A stretch of DNA of 64,000 nucleotides, taken from assembly GCF_003952385.1 (NCBI RefSeq), contig NZ_CP034444.1, forward strand, positions 1,612,001-1,676,000, in the 5' to 3' direction. This stretch comes from Mesorhizobium sp. M1D.F.Ca.ET.043.01.1.1. GTDB lineage: Bacteria > Pseudomonadota > Alphaproteobacteria > Rhizobiales > Rhizobiaceae. Below the pieces are notes generated by a model, which had not been told where the DNA came from, did not search any database, and saw only the letters and a list, made by a program, of their open reading frames with translations. How positions within the stretch are numbered: the first letter of the stretch is position 1; each line of letters starts with the position of its first letter. Both the position numbers and the translations under genes were made by a program. This document shows, piece after piece, positions 53,518 through 63,678 of the stretch.

Positions 53518-54864
53518 ATGATGAAGAAACGGATTGCCGTCATCGGTGCCGGCCCGTCCGGCTTGGCTCAGTTGCGCGCCTTTGCGTCCGCAGCGCAGAA
53601 GGGCGCCGAGATTCCCGAAATCGTCTGCTTCGAAAAGCAGAAGAATTGGGGAGGGTTGTGGAACTACACCTGGCGCACGGGCCTGGACGAATTCGGCGAG
53701 CCGGTGCATGGCTCGATGTATCGCTATCTGTGGTCCAACGGCCCGAAGGAAGGTCTCGAGTTCGCCGACTACTCCTTCGAGGAGCACTTCGGCAAGCAGA
53801 TTGCCTCCTATCCGCCCCGGGCCGTGTTGTTCGACTACATCGAAGGGCGCGTGAATAAGGCCGGCGTTCGCCCGTGGATCCGTTTTTCCACGGTTGTCAG
53901 GTATGTGACCTGGAGCGCCGAGACCCGCAAGTTTAGCGTGCGCGTGCACGATCTTCCCCATGACCGATCCTACTCGGAAGAGTTCGACCACGTGATCGTC
54001 GCGTCGGGCCATTTCTCGACTCCGAACGTGCCGGAATTCCCCGGCTTCGAGACGTTCAATGGCCGTATCCTCCATGCTCACGACTTCCGCGACGCACGAG
54101 AATTCGTCGGTCAGGACATACTGATCATCGGCACCAGCTACTCGGCCGAGGATATCGGTTCCCAGTGCTGGAAGTACGGTTGCAAGTCGGTCACGGTCAG
54201 CCACCGCACGGAGGCGATGGGCTTCAAATGGCCGGCTAACTGGAAAGAGGTACCTCTGCTGACCAAGGTCGAGGGTAACGTCGCAACCTTCAAGGATGGT
54301 TCGACGGCGACCGTCAACGCGATCATCCTGTGTACCGGCTACAAGCACCATTTCCCGTTCATGTCGGACGACTTGCGGCTACGCACCGCGAACAGGCTGG
54401 CCACGGCTGACCTCTACAAGGGTGTCGTCTATGTCCACAATCCGGCGCTGTTCTATCTCGGCATGCAGGACCAGTGGTATACCTTCAACATGTTCGATGC
54501 GCAGGCCTGGTGGGCGCGCGACGTTATCCTCGGCAGGATCAAGCTGCCTGCGTCCAAGAACGAGCTGATCGCCGATGTCGAGAAGCGGGTGGCGGCCGAG
54601 GATGCCGGCGAGGACAGCTATGACGCGATCCGCTACCAGGGCAGCTACATCAAGGAGCTGATCGCCGAGACCGACTATCCAAGCTTTGATGTCGACGGTG
54701 CCGACGAAGCATTCTTCCAATGGAAGAAGCACAAGATCAAGGACATCATGGGCTTCCGCAACAACAGCTACAAATCGGTCATGACCGGCACCATGGCGCC
54801 GCAGCATCACACGCCGTGGAAAGACGCGCTGGACGATACAATGCAGAGTTATCTGCGCAACTGA
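53518..54864 (+). CDS. tmm: trimethylamine monooxygenase
   Basis: The 448-aa bacterial flavin-containing monooxygenase oxidises trimethylamine to trimethylamine N-oxide with FAD, NADPH and O2. FAD motif GAGPSG lies at residues 10-15, the FMO fingerprint [11 protein letters not shown] begins at residue 180, and the NADPH motif [10 protein letters not shown] at 205. Length and conserved tail match Tmm of methylotrophs and marine roseobacters. The ATG at 53518 (or 53521) follows GGGAG. It is the first gene of the plus-strand tmm-araC-tdm series, under the GntR-like operator. Confidence 0.9.
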   Translation: MMKKRIAVIGAGPSGLAQLRAFASAAQKGAEIPEIVCFEKQKNWGGLWNYTWRTGLDEFGEPVHGSMYRYLWSNGPKEGLEFADYSFEEHFGKQIASYPPRAVLFDYIEGRVNKAGVRPWIRFSTVVRYVTWSAETRKFSVRVHDLPHDRSYSEEFDHVIVASGHFSTPNVPEFPGFETFNGRILHAHDFRDAREFVGQDILIIGTSYSAEDIGSQCWKYGCKSVTVSHRTEAMGFKWPANWKEVPLLTKVEGNVATFKDGSTATVNAIILCTGYKHHFPFMSDDLRLRTANRLATADLYKGVVYVHNPALFYLGMQDQWYTFNMFDAQAWWARDVILGRIKLPASKNELIADVEKRVAAEDAGEDSYDAIRYQGSYIKELIAETDYPSFDVDGADEAFFQWKKHKIKDIMGFRNNSYKSVMTGTMAPQHHTPWKDALDDTMQSYLRN

Positions 54865-55005
54865 GCTCGCGTTGCCCAGCGACTTTTCCAGAAGCCCTGC
54901 GGACCGTTCGCTTCCCTTGCCGCGTTTGGAGCAGTTCCGGGCAGATGACGAGACGGGTCCTGTTCAGCAGCACGCTGAGCAGGGCAAAAACGAGGAGGAG
55001 CCAGG

Positions 55006-56073
55006 ATGCTGACTACACAGACCGCGCAAAGGTCGTTCAGTTTCTACCTCTTGCCTGGCTTCTCGCTTCAGGCGTTCTCTTGCGCGGTAGAAGTGCTGCG
55101 GTTGGCCAACGAAGCTATCGGGAAAAACATCTACAGCTGGCAAGTCATATCTGAAGACGGGCAACCCGTGATGTCGAGCTGCCGAACGACCGTCGGCATC
55201 GACTCCACGTTGAGAGACGAACGCGAAAGAACCCAAAAATCGAACTCGACGTCTGCCGCGGTGATTTGCGGCGGCAGCGCCATCCCCCGCCCTAACAAGC
55301 AGCTCGATGCCTGGCTAAGGGAATGCCGCATGCGCCGCATCCCCCTCGTTTGCATCGGCAGCGGCACCCTCGTTGTGGCGCGGGCTGGATTGGCGGACGG
55401 GCGCCGGTGCGCCGTTCACTGGGAGCAGCTTCCGTTGTTCTGCGAGCAGTTTCCGGGGATAGAATCCACCCAGACAGCCTTTGAACATGACGGAGATCTG
55501 CATACCTGCTCGGGTGGGGACGCGCCTTTCGACATGTTCCTGAACCTGGTGGAACGTGACCATGGCTCGGTCATCGTCAACCGCGTCTGCGAAAAAGCCA
55601 TCGCCTACCGACTGCGTTCCGCGGGGGAGCGACAGCGCCTGCCCCTCCATTCTCGTGTCAAGCTCAACCACAAGGCAGTGATGAAGGTCATTGGCCTGAT
55701 GGAGGCAAGCTTGGATGATCCTATGCCGGTCGATGATCTTGTCGCGTTAAGCGGAATATCGCGCCGGCAGATCGAAAGGCTTTTCGACAGAGAGTTGGGG
55801 CGCTCCCCGAACCGATACTACATGGAACTGCGTCTGGAGCGGGCGCAGCTGCTTCTTGTGAGCACCAACTTGCCGGTCGTGGAAGTTGCGGTGGCCTGCG
55901 GCTTTATCTCGCCGTCGCACTTTTCCAAGGTCTATCGCGAAGCCTACGGGTGCGCTCCGCATCAGACACGACTGGCCGCCCGTGCGGACGGGCACGCCGA
56001 TCTGATGGACCCGGCGCTGCTGGGACTGAACTGCACCGAAGTATCCCAACACAGGTTGTCGATGACCGCGTAG
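55006..56073 (+). CDS. GATase1-AraC family transcriptional regulator (GlxA/CdhR-like)
   Basis: The 355-aa product has an N-terminal DJ-1/PfpI-like domain (residues about 10-190, FYLLPGFSLQAFSCAVEVLRLAN) and a C-terminal AraC pair of HTHs (about 235-325, LSGISRRQIERLFDRELGRSPNRYYMELRLERA). Members such as GbdR and CdhR control quaternary-amine catabolism. It lies between tmm and tdm and probably activates one or both in response to a methylated amine. The gap of 42 bases to tdm suggests co-transcription. Confidence 0.85.
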   Translation: MLTTQTAQRSFSFYLLPGFSLQAFSCAVEVLRLANEAIGKNIYSWQVISEDGQPVMSSCRTTVGIDSTLRDERERTQKSNSTSAAVICGGSAIPRPNKQLDAWLRECRMRRIPLVCIGSGTLVVARAGLADGRRCAVHWEQLPLFCEQFPGIESTQTAFEHDGDLHTCSGGDAPFDMFLNLVERDHGSVIVNRVCEKAIAYRLRSAGERQRLPLHSRVKLNHKAVMKVIGLMEASLDDPMPVDDLVALSGISRRQIERLFDRELGRSPNRYYMELRLERAQLLLVSTNLPVVEVAVACGFISPSHFSKVYREAYGCAPHQTRLAARADGHADLMDPALLGLNCTEVSQHRLSMTA

Positions 56074-56115
56074 CCGACGAAGCGGCTGAGCCCCAGCCTC
56101 AGCGAGGAGGTAACG

Positions 56116-58488
56116 ATGCTGAACACGATCTACCCTCCCGTCCGCGGTGGACCGCCGCAGGCGAGCCGCATCATCCGTCCCGCAGGATTGACCTTGCCGG
56201 CCGGCACCGAGCGCTACAACGTTAGCGGCGCCGGAGCGATGTTGATCGACATTGCGGCAGGCGACAGCATCACCGTAACGAATGATGAGGGCGGCCAGAT
56301 CTGCGAGGTCGTCGTGGCCGACGCGTCGGGCCGCATCGACGCCGGCATGGTCGACCATGGTCCGAACTCGGATGCTGCGGGTTTGAAGGCGCTGCTGACC
56401 AATCAGGACCCTAGCCTGCAGCGGCTGCGCAAGGCGCTGGAGATCCGTGGCATCGACCTCGCCGCGGCGGGCGGAATTCGCTTCTTCGAAGCGACAACGC
56501 CACCGAAGACCAAAGTCGAGCTGACCGTCCAGCGCGGCGGCTGGCTCGTCATCGCCGCGCCGGGAACCGACATGACGCCGGACGACCAGAAGACTGCGAC
56601 GCCGCTGAGCGTCCTTGTGCGGCGCGCGACGGTGGGCTTGCGTGAGACCTCCCGGGATTTGCCAGATCCGCTTGCCGATCCGGTTCTCGACCTTCGCGTG
56701 CGCTCGTCGACGGCAGAGGCCTATTTCGTCAAAGCCGGGGACTATATTCAGATCATCGATGTCGACGGACGCCAGTGCACCGATTTCCAGTGCTTCTCGG
56801 CGCGCAAATTGGACAACGGAAAGGAGCATGCACTCGACGTCACCGCCACGCGCAGCGCGATGGGGCATGCCTATCCGCTGCCTGGCCTGCATTCGAAGTA
56901 CTATGATCAGGACTTCCTGCCGCTGGTCGAGGTCGTGCAGGACACTTGCGGTCGCCACGACGCCTTCTCGCTGGCGTGCTATGCGAAATATTACGACGAT
57001 ATCGGCTATCCCGGCCATATCAACTGCACGGAAAACTTCAACAAGGCGCTCGGCTCATACGGCGTCGGTCCGCGCGGCGGCTGGATGGCGGCCAACTTCT
57101 TCTTCAACACCGGGGTCGACGCGCATGGCGTCATGTATGCCGACGAGCCGTGGTCGCGGCCGGGCGACTACGTGCTCTTGCGGGCGCTGACCGACCTCGT
57201 CTGCGTCAACTCGGCCTGCCCTGACGACACGACGGCGGCCAATGGCTGGAATCCGACCGACATCCATGTGCGCACCTATTCAGGGGCAGAGAAATTCCAA
57301 CGCGCCGTGGCGATCCGCGCCACTCCCGATTCGGAGCCGAAGATGACCAAGGAAACCGGGTTTCACGACCGCCTGTCCAAGCTGACCCGCAACTTCGTGG
57401 AATATCGCGGCTACTGGCTGGCAAACAGCTACGCACAAGCCGGGCCGATCGAGGAGTACTGGGCTTGCCGGCAGAAGTCGGTGCTGATGGACCTTTCCGC
57501 CCTGCGCAAGTTCGAGGTGACGGGACCGGATTCGGAAGCGCTGCTCCAGTACACGCTGACGCGTGACGTGAAGAAGCTGGCGGTCGGCCAGATCGTTTAC
57601 ACCGCCATGTGCTACGAGCATGGCGGTATGATTGACGACGGCACGTTGTTCCGTCTCGGCCAGGACAATTTCCGATGGGTCGGCGGCGACGACTATTCGG
57701 GCATATGGCTGCGCGAACAGGCGGAAAAGCTCGGCCTCAACGTCCTGGTCCGCAGTTCCACCGACCAATTGCACAACATTGCCGTGCAAGGACCGGAAAG
57801 CCGTGAGCTGCTGAAGAAGGTGATCTGGACGCCGCCGCATCAGCCGTCGGTCGCCGAACTCGGCTGGTTCCGTTTCGCCGTTGGCCGCATCGGTGATGAC
57901 CAGGGCCTACCTGTTGTGCTGTCGCGGACCGGCTACACGGGCGAGCTGGGCTACGAGGTCTGGTGCCACCCCAGGCACGCGGGCGAGGTCTTCGACGCTA
58001 TCTGGGCCGAGGGGCCGGCACACGGATTGACGCCCATGGGCCTGGCCGCCCTCGATATGGTTCGGATCGAGGCCGGATTGATCTTCGCCGGCTATGACTT
58101 CTCTGATCAGACCGACCCGTTCGAGGCGGGCATCGGCTTCACCGTGCCGCTCAAATCCAAGGCCGATGATTTCATCGGGCGCGACGCGCTGATCCGGCGC
58201 AAGGAGCATCCATCGCGCAAGATGGTCGGGCTTGACATCGAAGGGGCCGTCGCAGTCGGCCATGGCGACTGCATCCATCTTGGGCGCGCGCAGATCGGCG
58301 AGGTCACATCGTCAACGCGTTCGCCGATCCTCGGCAAGAACATTGCGTTGGCGCGCATCGACGTGGCCCATGCCGATGTCGGCGCGCATGTCGAGATCGG
58401 CAAGCTCGACGGCCACCAGAAGCGTCTGCCGGCCATGATCGTCCCGCTATCGCACTATGATCCCAAGAAAACTCGTCTGCAGTCCTGA
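56116..58488 (+). CDS. tdm: trimethylamine N-oxide demethylase (aldolase), DUF1989-GcvT fusion
   Basis: The 790-aa protein cleaves trimethylamine N-oxide to dimethylamine and formaldehyde. The N-terminal half (about 1-395) is the DUF1989 metal-site domain, with Cys-rich segments DGRQCTDFQC, DTCGRHDAF, INCTENFN and VCVNSACPDD. The C-terminal half (about 400-790) is a GcvT-like tetrahydrofolate domain (VLMDLSALRKFEVTGPDSEAL, SRTGYTGELGYEVW). The fusion and length are diagnostic for Tdm. The start has a strong GAGGAGG site. It is followed five bases later by a truncated haemoglobin. Confidence 0.9.
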   Translation: MLNTIYPPVRGGPPQASRIIRPAGLTLPAGTERYNVSGAGAMLIDIAAGDSITVTNDEGGQICEVVVADASGRIDAGMVDHGPNSDAAGLKALLTNQDPSLQRLRKALEIRGIDLAAAGGIRFFEATTPPKTKVELTVQRGGWLVIAAPGTDMTPDDQKTATPLSVLVRRATVGLRETSRDLPDPLADPVLDLRVRSSTAEAYFVKAGDYIQIIDVDGRQCTDFQCFSARKLDNGKEHALDVTATRSAMGHAYPLPGLHSKYYDQDFLPLVEVVQDTCGRHDAFSLACYAKYYDDIGYPGHINCTENFNKALGSYGVGPRGGWMAANFFFNTGVDAHGVMYADEPWSRPGDYVLLRALTDLVCVNSACPDDTTAANGWNPTDIHVRTYSGAEKFQRAVAIRATPDSEPKMTKETGFHDRLSKLTRNFVEYRGYWLANSYAQAGPIEEYWACRQKSVLMDLSALRKFEVTGPDSEALLQYTLTRDVKKLAVGQIVYTAMCYEHGGMIDDGTLFRLGQDNFRWVGGDDYSGIWLREQAEKLGLNVLVRSSTDQLHNIAVQGPESRELLKKVIWTPPHQPSVAELGWFRFAVGRIGDDQGLPVVLSRTGYTGELGYEVWCHPRHAGEVFDAIWAEGPAHGLTPMGLAALDMVRIEAGLIFAGYDFSDQTDPFEAGIGFTVPLKSKADDFIGRDALIRRKEHPSRKMVGLDIEGAVAVGHGDCIHLGRAQIGEVTSSTRSPILGKNIALARIDVAHADVGAHVEIGKLDGHQKRLPAMIVPLSHYDPKKTRLQS

Positions 58489-58493
58489 CGCAT

Positions 58494-59045
58494 ATGGAAC
58501 CAGTAGCAGCCAAGGAAACTCTTCTTGCGCAGATCGGCGGCGAAACGGTTTTGCGCGGTCTGGTCGACTGCTTCTACGACCTGATCGAGACCGATCCTCG
58601 CGGAGAGCCGTTGCTGCGACTGCATTTTCGCGGACACGGCCTCGACCATGCCCGCGAGGAACAGTTCAACTTTCTGTGCGGCTTTCTCGGCGGGCCTCGT
58701 CACTATCTGGAAAAGCACGGGCACATGGATGTCCGTCTCATGCACGCGCATGTGCCGATCTCGGCCGGCGACGCCGAGGACTGGCTGGCTCTGATGGATC
58801 GAGCCATCGCCGAAATGCGGCTTTCTGGCCCGCAGGTAGACAAGATGCGCCTGGCATTCCGCCGAGTCGCACTGACGCTGGTCAACGATCTAGGGGAATG
58901 GGGGTGGGAAGCGCCTGACGATGGTGGATCGTCAACGTCTTTTACTGAAATGAAAAAGAACATGCCTGATAGGAAACAAAATAACCGGCAAAGGAAAGCC
59001 GGATCGCAGGAACACTCAACCTCTAACAATGGGAAAAAGCCATGA
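58494..59045 (+). CDS. group II truncated haemoglobin with basic low-complexity tail
   Basis: The 183-aa protein has a globin core (residues about 8-140). The B10 Tyr is residue 28 (CFYDLI), the proximal His is residue 84 in VRLMHAHVPI, and Trp in EDWLALMDRAIAEM matches the trHbO G-helix. It should bind haem and O2 or NO. The last 40 residues (from about 143) are polar, Lys/Asn/Ser-rich and encoded by A-rich sequence unlike the rest, which suggests read-through into former intergenic DNA. It is placed in the tdm operon; its stop overlaps the permease start (ATGA). Confidence 0.82.
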   Translation: MEPVAAKETLLAQIGGETVLRGLVDCFYDLIETDPRGEPLLRLHFRGHGLDHAREEQFNFLCGFLGGPRHYLEKHGHMDVRLMHAHVPISAGDAEDWLALMDRAIAEMRLSGPQVDKMRLAFRRVALTLVNDLGEWGWEAPDDGGSSTSFTEMKKNMPDRKQNNRQRKAGSQEHSTSNNGKKP

Positions 59046-60751
59046 GCGCTTTATCTGACACTTACGCGGTGGGAGCCGCGGGGCAGTTGCATAGGAGCAT
59101 TGACTGGCGAGGCGCCTTCTGGGTGGCAAGCGGCGTCCCCGCCCTCGTTCTGTTTTCGATCGGCGGCATTGCTGGAACGACTGGCAAGCTGGCCTTCCTG
59201 ATTTGGACCGTGTCCATGATCATGGGTTTCCTGCAGTCGTTCACATACGCCGAAATCGCCGGTCTGTTTCCCAACAAGTCCGGCGGCGCCTCGGTCTATG
59301 GCGCAACCGCCTGGCTGCGTTATTCGAAATTCATCGCGCCATTGTCGGTGTGGTGCAACTGGTTCGCCTGGTCGCCGGTGCTGTCGCTCGGCTGTTCCAT
59401 CGCCGCCGCCTACATCCTCAACGCGCTGGCGCCAATTCCGGTCTTCACCGAGACCTCTCCGCAGGTGGTTGCCTACATCGGGACCCATGCCGGCACGAGC
59501 GCGGCCGACGCCATCGCGGCGGTGACGGCTGCCGCAACGCCTGCTATCCGCAGTTGGTCTCTCTTCACCCACACGCTTGGGCCTGTCAGTTTCTCATTGA
59601 ACGCGACATTCTTCATCGGCGCGCTGCTGATGCTGATCATCTTCGCCATCCAGCATCGCGGCATCCTCGGCACCGCCAGTGTGCAGAAATATATCGGCCT
59701 GCTCGTCATCATCCCGATGCTGATCGTCGGCGTGGTGCCGATCTTCACCGGCCAGATCGACTGGGCGAATTTCTCGCCTCTGGTCCCGCTGGCCGCCGCC
59801 TACGCGCCCGATCCAGGCTCATGGAACATCGCCGGATGGACGCTGGCGCTCGGCGGCATGTTCATCGCCGCCTGGTCGACCTACGGCTTCGAGACCGCGG
59901 TCTGCTACACCTCGGAGTTCAAGAACCCCGGCACCGACACCTTCAAGGCGATCTTCTATTCCGGCCTGCTCTGCATGCTTCTGTTCATCCTGGTGCCCTT
60001 CACCTTCCAGGGCGTGCTTGGCCTCAACGGCATGCTGGCAACGCCAATCGTGGATGGCTCGGGCGTCGCCGATGCGTTGGCCAGCATGGTCGGCGGCGGT
60101 AACCTGATCCACAGCCTGCTGGTGATGCTGATGATCCTGGCGCTGGTGCTCTGCATCATGACAGCGATGGCCGGCTCCTCGCGCACGCTCTACCAGGGCT
60201 CCGTCGACGGTTGGCTGCCGCGCTATCTGAGCCACGTCAACGAGCACGGCGCGCCTACCCGGGCGATGTGGACCGACCTTTGCTTCAACCTTATCGTGCT
60301 GGCCATCGCCTCGGCCGACGCGACCAGCTTCTTCTTCATCCTCGCGGTGTCGAACTGCGGCTACATCATCTTCAACTTCCTCAACCTCAACGCCGGCTGG
60401 ATCCACCGGATCGACAACGGCCATATCGAGCGGCCCTGGAAGGCGCCGACCTGGCTACTGGGGATCGGGGCGATCTTCGCCTATGTCAACGCCATCTTCA
60501 TGGGTGCCGGTGCCAAGGTCTGGAATCCGATGGCGCTGTGGGCCGGCCTGATAACCGCGGCACTGATCCTCCCGGTATTCTGCTTCCGGCACTACATTCA
60601 GGACGGCGGTAAGTTCCCCGATCACATGCTGGACGATCTCGGCATGAAATCCACCGATCTCAGAGCCAAGAAAGCCGGACTTCTGCCTTACGCGACGCTG
60701 GCGGCTGGCCTTATCGTGGTGCTGATCGCCAACCGGATCTTCGTACTGTGA
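59042..60751 (+). CDS. APC-superfamily permease in the tdm operon
   Basis: The 569-aa permease has 12 or more spans. Helix 1 has the APC pattern (ALVLFSIGGIAGTTGKLAFLI), with NKSGGASVYGATAWL and GFETAVCYTSEFKNPG in helices 2 and 6. It is longer than most APC permeases and ends with RKKAGLLPY-type residues. ATG 59042 overlaps the globin stop. In this operon it most likely imports trimethylamine, its N-oxide or dimethylamine, or exports methylamine; direction and substrate are unknown. A terminator follows. Confidence 0.84.
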   Translation: MSALSDTYAVGAAGQLHRSIDWRGAFWVASGVPALVLFSIGGIAGTTGKLAFLIWTVSMIMGFLQSFTYAEIAGLFPNKSGGASVYGATAWLRYSKFIAPLSVWCNWFAWSPVLSLGCSIAAAYILNALAPIPVFTETSPQVVAYIGTHAGTSAADAIAAVTAAATPAIRSWSLFTHTLGPVSFSLNATFFIGALLMLIIFAIQHRGILGTASVQKYIGLLVIIPMLIVGVVPIFTGQIDWANFSPLVPLAAAYAPDPGSWNIAGWTLALGGMFIAAWSTYGFETAVCYTSEFKNPGTDTFKAIFYSGLLCMLLFILVPFTFQGVLGLNGMLATPIVDGSGVADALASMVGGGNLIHSLLVMLMILALVLCIMTAMAGSSRTLYQGSVDGWLPRYLSHVNEHGAPTRAMWTDLCFNLIVLAIASADATSFFFILAVSNCGYIIFNFLNLNAGWIHRIDNGHIERPWKAPTWLLGIGAIFAYVNAIFMGAGAKVWNPMALWAGLITAALILPVFCFRHYIQDGGKFPDHMLDDLGMKSTDLRAKKAGLLPYATLAAGLIVVLIANRIFVL

Positions 60752-60824
60752 TCGGCGACAGCCTGATCATCTTTGAACCGGGAAACGTCCCCTCCTCCCG
60801 GCCGCGTTGAACCGCGGTTGCTTA

Positions 60825-60860
60825 GTCACCGCCTGCAAGGCCAGGCGGTGACTTTTCTTT
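60825..60860 (+). terminator. Rho-independent terminator of the tmm-tdm operon
   Basis: GTCACCGCCT (60825-60834) pairs with AGGCGGTGAC (60843-60852) around an eight-base loop, followed by TTTTCTTT. It is 74 bases after the permease stop. Confidence 0.9.
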
Positions 60861-61054
60861 GACCCGTGAAAGGCCTGGCGTAGCTGCCCGCCAACTGATC
60901 GAGGCAGACGAGGCGAAAGTTTTTTTCTTCATATGAATTTTTCTTTCCTTATAGTTGACTTTCAGCTCAAATAGTTGCAGGGTTTTGCAACTTGATTTTC
61001 GACGTTCGACGGCAAAGCGACGCCGTATTTCATTCTCAAGAGCGGAGAGAGGCG
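60861..61054 (+). promoter_or_regulatory. folD promoter region with palindrome AGTTGCA-N6-TGCAACT
   Basis: The palindrome lies at 60973-60992 with perfect seven-base arms. Upstream, 60933-60955 is the A/T-rich element that matches the LuxR upstream region, ending in TAGTTGAC. The GAGCGGAGAGAGGCG site precedes ATG 61055. Confidence 0.5.
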
Positions 61055-61954
61055 ATGGCTGAAGTGATCGATGGCAAGGCTGTTGCCGCCGATGTGATCG
61101 CAAAGGTCACAAGCGCGAGCAACGACCTGGCTGTTTCGAAGAATGTAACGCCTGGTCTTGCGGTCATCATCGTCGGGGAGGATCCGGCAAGCCAGGTCTA
61201 TGTGGCTGCGAAGTCGCGTACGGCGAAGGAATGCGGCTTCAATTCGTTGCAACATACGCTGCCCGCGGACACCAGCGAGGCCTACCTGATCGATCTTATC
61301 GATATCTTGAATGGCGATCGTACGATCCATGGCATTCTGGTGCAGTTGCCGCTTCCGGATCACATCGATGCGGGCAAGGTCATCCAGGCGATTGCGCCGG
61401 GGAAGGACGTCGACGGCTTCCACTTTGTCAATGTCGGCAAGCTTGGCACCGGTGAGCTCGAGACGGCTTTCGTACCCTGCACACCGGCCGGCTCGATGCT
61501 GCTGATCGAGCGCGTGCATGGCAAGGATCTTTCCGGTCTCAATGCAGTCGTCGTCGGCCGCTCCAACATCGTTGGCAAGCCGATGGCCAACCTTCTGCTT
61601 GCCGCGAACGCCACCGTTACCGTTGCTCATAGCCGGACGAAGAATCTGCCCGAGCTTTGTCGTGGCGCCGACATCCTCGTGGCGGCGGTGGGCCGGCCGG
61701 AAATGATCAGGGGTGAGTGGGTGAAGCCAGGCACCACTGTGATCGACGTGGGCATCAACCGCGTCGCCGCGCCGGAGAAGGGCAATGGCAAGAACCGCCT
61801 GGTCGGCGACGTTGCCTACGCCGAGGCGGCGGATCGTGCCGGCGCGATCACGCCCGTGCCCGGCGGTGTCGGGCCAATGACGATCGCGCTTCTGATGGCC
61901 AACACGCTGACCTCAGCCTACCTCGCCAGCAACCTGCCGAGGCCACAGTTCTAG
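61055..61954 (+). CDS. folD: bifunctional methylenetetrahydrofolate dehydrogenase/methenyl-THF cyclohydrolase
   Basis: This 299-aa FolD oxidises 5,10-methylene-THF to methenyl-THF with NADP and hydrolyses it to 10-formyl-THF. The catalytic Lys53 lies in [14 protein letters not shown]; the second hallmark [15 protein letters not shown] binds NADP, and [14 protein letters not shown] is near the C-terminus. ATG 61055 is chosen over an upstream in-frame start because family proteins begin AEVIDGK. It is 44 bases before fhs. It would process C1 units made from methylamine demethylation. Confidence 0.93.
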   Translation: MAEVIDGKAVAADVIAKVTSASNDLAVSKNVTPGLAVIIVGEDPASQVYVAAKSRTAKECGFNSLQHTLPADTSEAYLIDLIDILNGDRTIHGILVQLPLPDHIDAGKVIQAIAPGKDVDGFHFVNVGKLGTGELETAFVPCTPAGSMLLIERVHGKDLSGLNAVVVGRSNIVGKPMANLLLAANATVTVAHSRTKNLPELCRGADILVAAVGRPEMIRGEWVKPGTTVIDVGINRVAAPEKGNGKNRLVGDVAYAEAADRAGAITPVPGGVGPMTIALLMANTLTSAYLASNLPRPQF

Positions 61955-61998
61955 AAACAGCATTCATTCCCCGCAACCCGATCTCGAGGCAAAGACCC

Positions 61999-63678
61999 AT
62001 GGCCGAATTCAAAACCGATATTGAAATAGCGCGCGCAGCCAAGAAGAAACCGATCCAGGAGATCGGCGCCAAGATCGGCATCCCGAACGAGCACCTTTTG
62101 CCCTACGGCCACGACAAGGCGAAGGTCTCGGCCGAATTCATCAAGTCGGTGAAGGGCAACAAGGACGGCAAGCTGATCCTCGTCACCGCCATCAACCCGA
62201 CGCCGGCCGGCGAAGGCAAGACGACCACCACCGTCGGCCTCGGCGACGGTCTGAACCGCATCGGCAAGAAGGCGATCGTGTGCATCCGCGAAGCCTCGCT
62301 CGGCCCGAACTTCGGCATGAAGGGCGGCGCCGCCGGCGGCGGCCTGGCCCAGGTGGTGCCGATGGACGACATGAACCTCCATTTCACCGGCGACTTCCAC
62401 GCCATCACCACGGCCCACAACCTGCTTTCGGCGCTGATCGACAACCACATCTACTGGGGCAACGAGCTCGGCATCGACATCCGCCGCGTCGCCTGGCGCC
62501 GCGTCATGGACATGAACGACCGGGCGCTGCGCGACATCCTCTGCTCGCTGGGCGGCGTCGCCAACGGTTTTCCGCGCGAGGCCGGCTTCGACATCACCGT
62601 CGCCTCGGAAGTGATGGCGATCCTGTGCCTCGCCACCGACCTCAAGGATCTCGAGAAGCGGCTCGGCGACATCATCGTCGCCTACCGCCGTGACAAGTCG
62701 CCGGTCTATGCCCGCGACCTCAAGGCCGACGGCGCCATGGCGGTGCTGTTGAAGGACGCCATCCAGCCCAACCTGGTGCAGACGCTGGAGAACAACCCGG
62801 CCTTCGTGCATGGCGGCCCGTTCGCCAACATCGCGCATGGCTGCAACTCGGTCGTCGCCACCACGACGGCGCTCAAGCTTGCCGACTATGTCGTCACCGA
62901 AGCCGGCTTCGGCGCCGACCTCGGCGCCGAGAAATTCTTCGACATCAAGTGCCGCAAGGCCGGTCTGAAGCCGGCGGCCGCCGTCATCGTCGCCACCGTG
63001 CGCGCCATGAAGATGAATGGCGGCGTCAAGAAGGAAGACCTCGGCAAGGAGAACATCGAGGCGGTCAAGAAGGGCTGCCTCAATCTCGGCCGCCACATCG
63101 AGAATGTGCACCAGTTCGGCGTGCCGGTGGTGGTGGCGATCAACCACTTCACCACCGACACCGAGGCCGAGATCAGGGCGCTGAAGGATTTTGTCGCCTC
63201 GATGGGGGCGGATGCAATCCTGTGCAAGCACTGGGCGCAAGGCTCCGCCGGCATCGAGGATCTCGCCCACAGGGTGGTCAAGCTTGCCGAATCCGGCGCC
63301 TCGCAGTTCTCGCCGCTCTATCCGGACGAGATGCCGCTGTTCGAGAAGGTCAACACCATCGTCAAGCGCATCTATCGCGGCGACGAAGCGATTGCCGACA
63401 AGTCGATCCGCGACCAGCTGCATGCCTGGGAGCAGGCCGGCTACGGCAACCTGCCGGTGTGCATGGCCAAGACCCAGTATTCGTTTTCGACCGACCCGAA
63501 CCTGCGCGGCGCGCCGACCGGGCATACCGTGCCCGTGCGCGAGGTCAGGCTTTCGGCCGGCGCCGGCTTCGTCGTCATCATCTGCGGCGAGATCATGACC
63601 ATGCCCGGCCTGCCCAAGGCGCCCTCCTCGGAAAAGATCTTCCTCAACGAGCAGGGTCAGATCGAAGGCCTTTTCTAG
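61999..63678 (+). CDS. fhs: formate-tetrahydrofolate ligase
   Basis: The 559-aa enzyme links formate and 10-formyl-THF with ATP; running in the dissimilatory direction it yields formate and ATP. The nucleotide site [10 protein letters not shown] is at residues 68-77. [18 protein letters not shown] and the conserved C-terminal [14 protein letters not shown] support the call. The ATG at 61999 is chosen by the family N-terminus; the open frame begins far upstream inside folD. It is the last gene of the one-carbon set before the repeat pair and terminator. Confidence 0.95.
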   Translation: MAEFKTDIEIARAAKKKPIQEIGAKIGIPNEHLLPYGHDKAKVSAEFIKSVKGNKDGKLILVTAINPTPAGEGKTTTTVGLGDGLNRIGKKAIVCIREASLGPNFGMKGGAAGGGLAQVVPMDDMNLHFTGDFHAITTAHNLLSALIDNHIYWGNELGIDIRRVAWRRVMDMNDRALRDILCSLGGVANGFPREAGFDITVASEVMAILCLATDLKDLEKRLGDIIVAYRRDKSPVYARDLKADGAMAVLLKDAIQPNLVQTLENNPAFVHGGPFANIAHGCNSVVATTTALKLADYVVTEAGFGADLGAEKFFDIKCRKAGLKPAAAVIVATVRAMKMNGGVKKEDLGKENIEAVKKGCLNLGRHIENVHQFGVPVVVAINHFTTDTEAEIRALKDFVASMGADAILCKHWAQGSAGIEDLAHRVVKLAESGASQFSPLYPDEMPLFEKVNTIVKRIYRGDEAIADKSIRDQLHAWEQAGYGNLPVCMAKTQYSFSTDPNLRGAPTGHTVPVREVRLSAGAGFVVIICGEIMTMPGLPKAPSSEKIFLNEQGQIEGLF

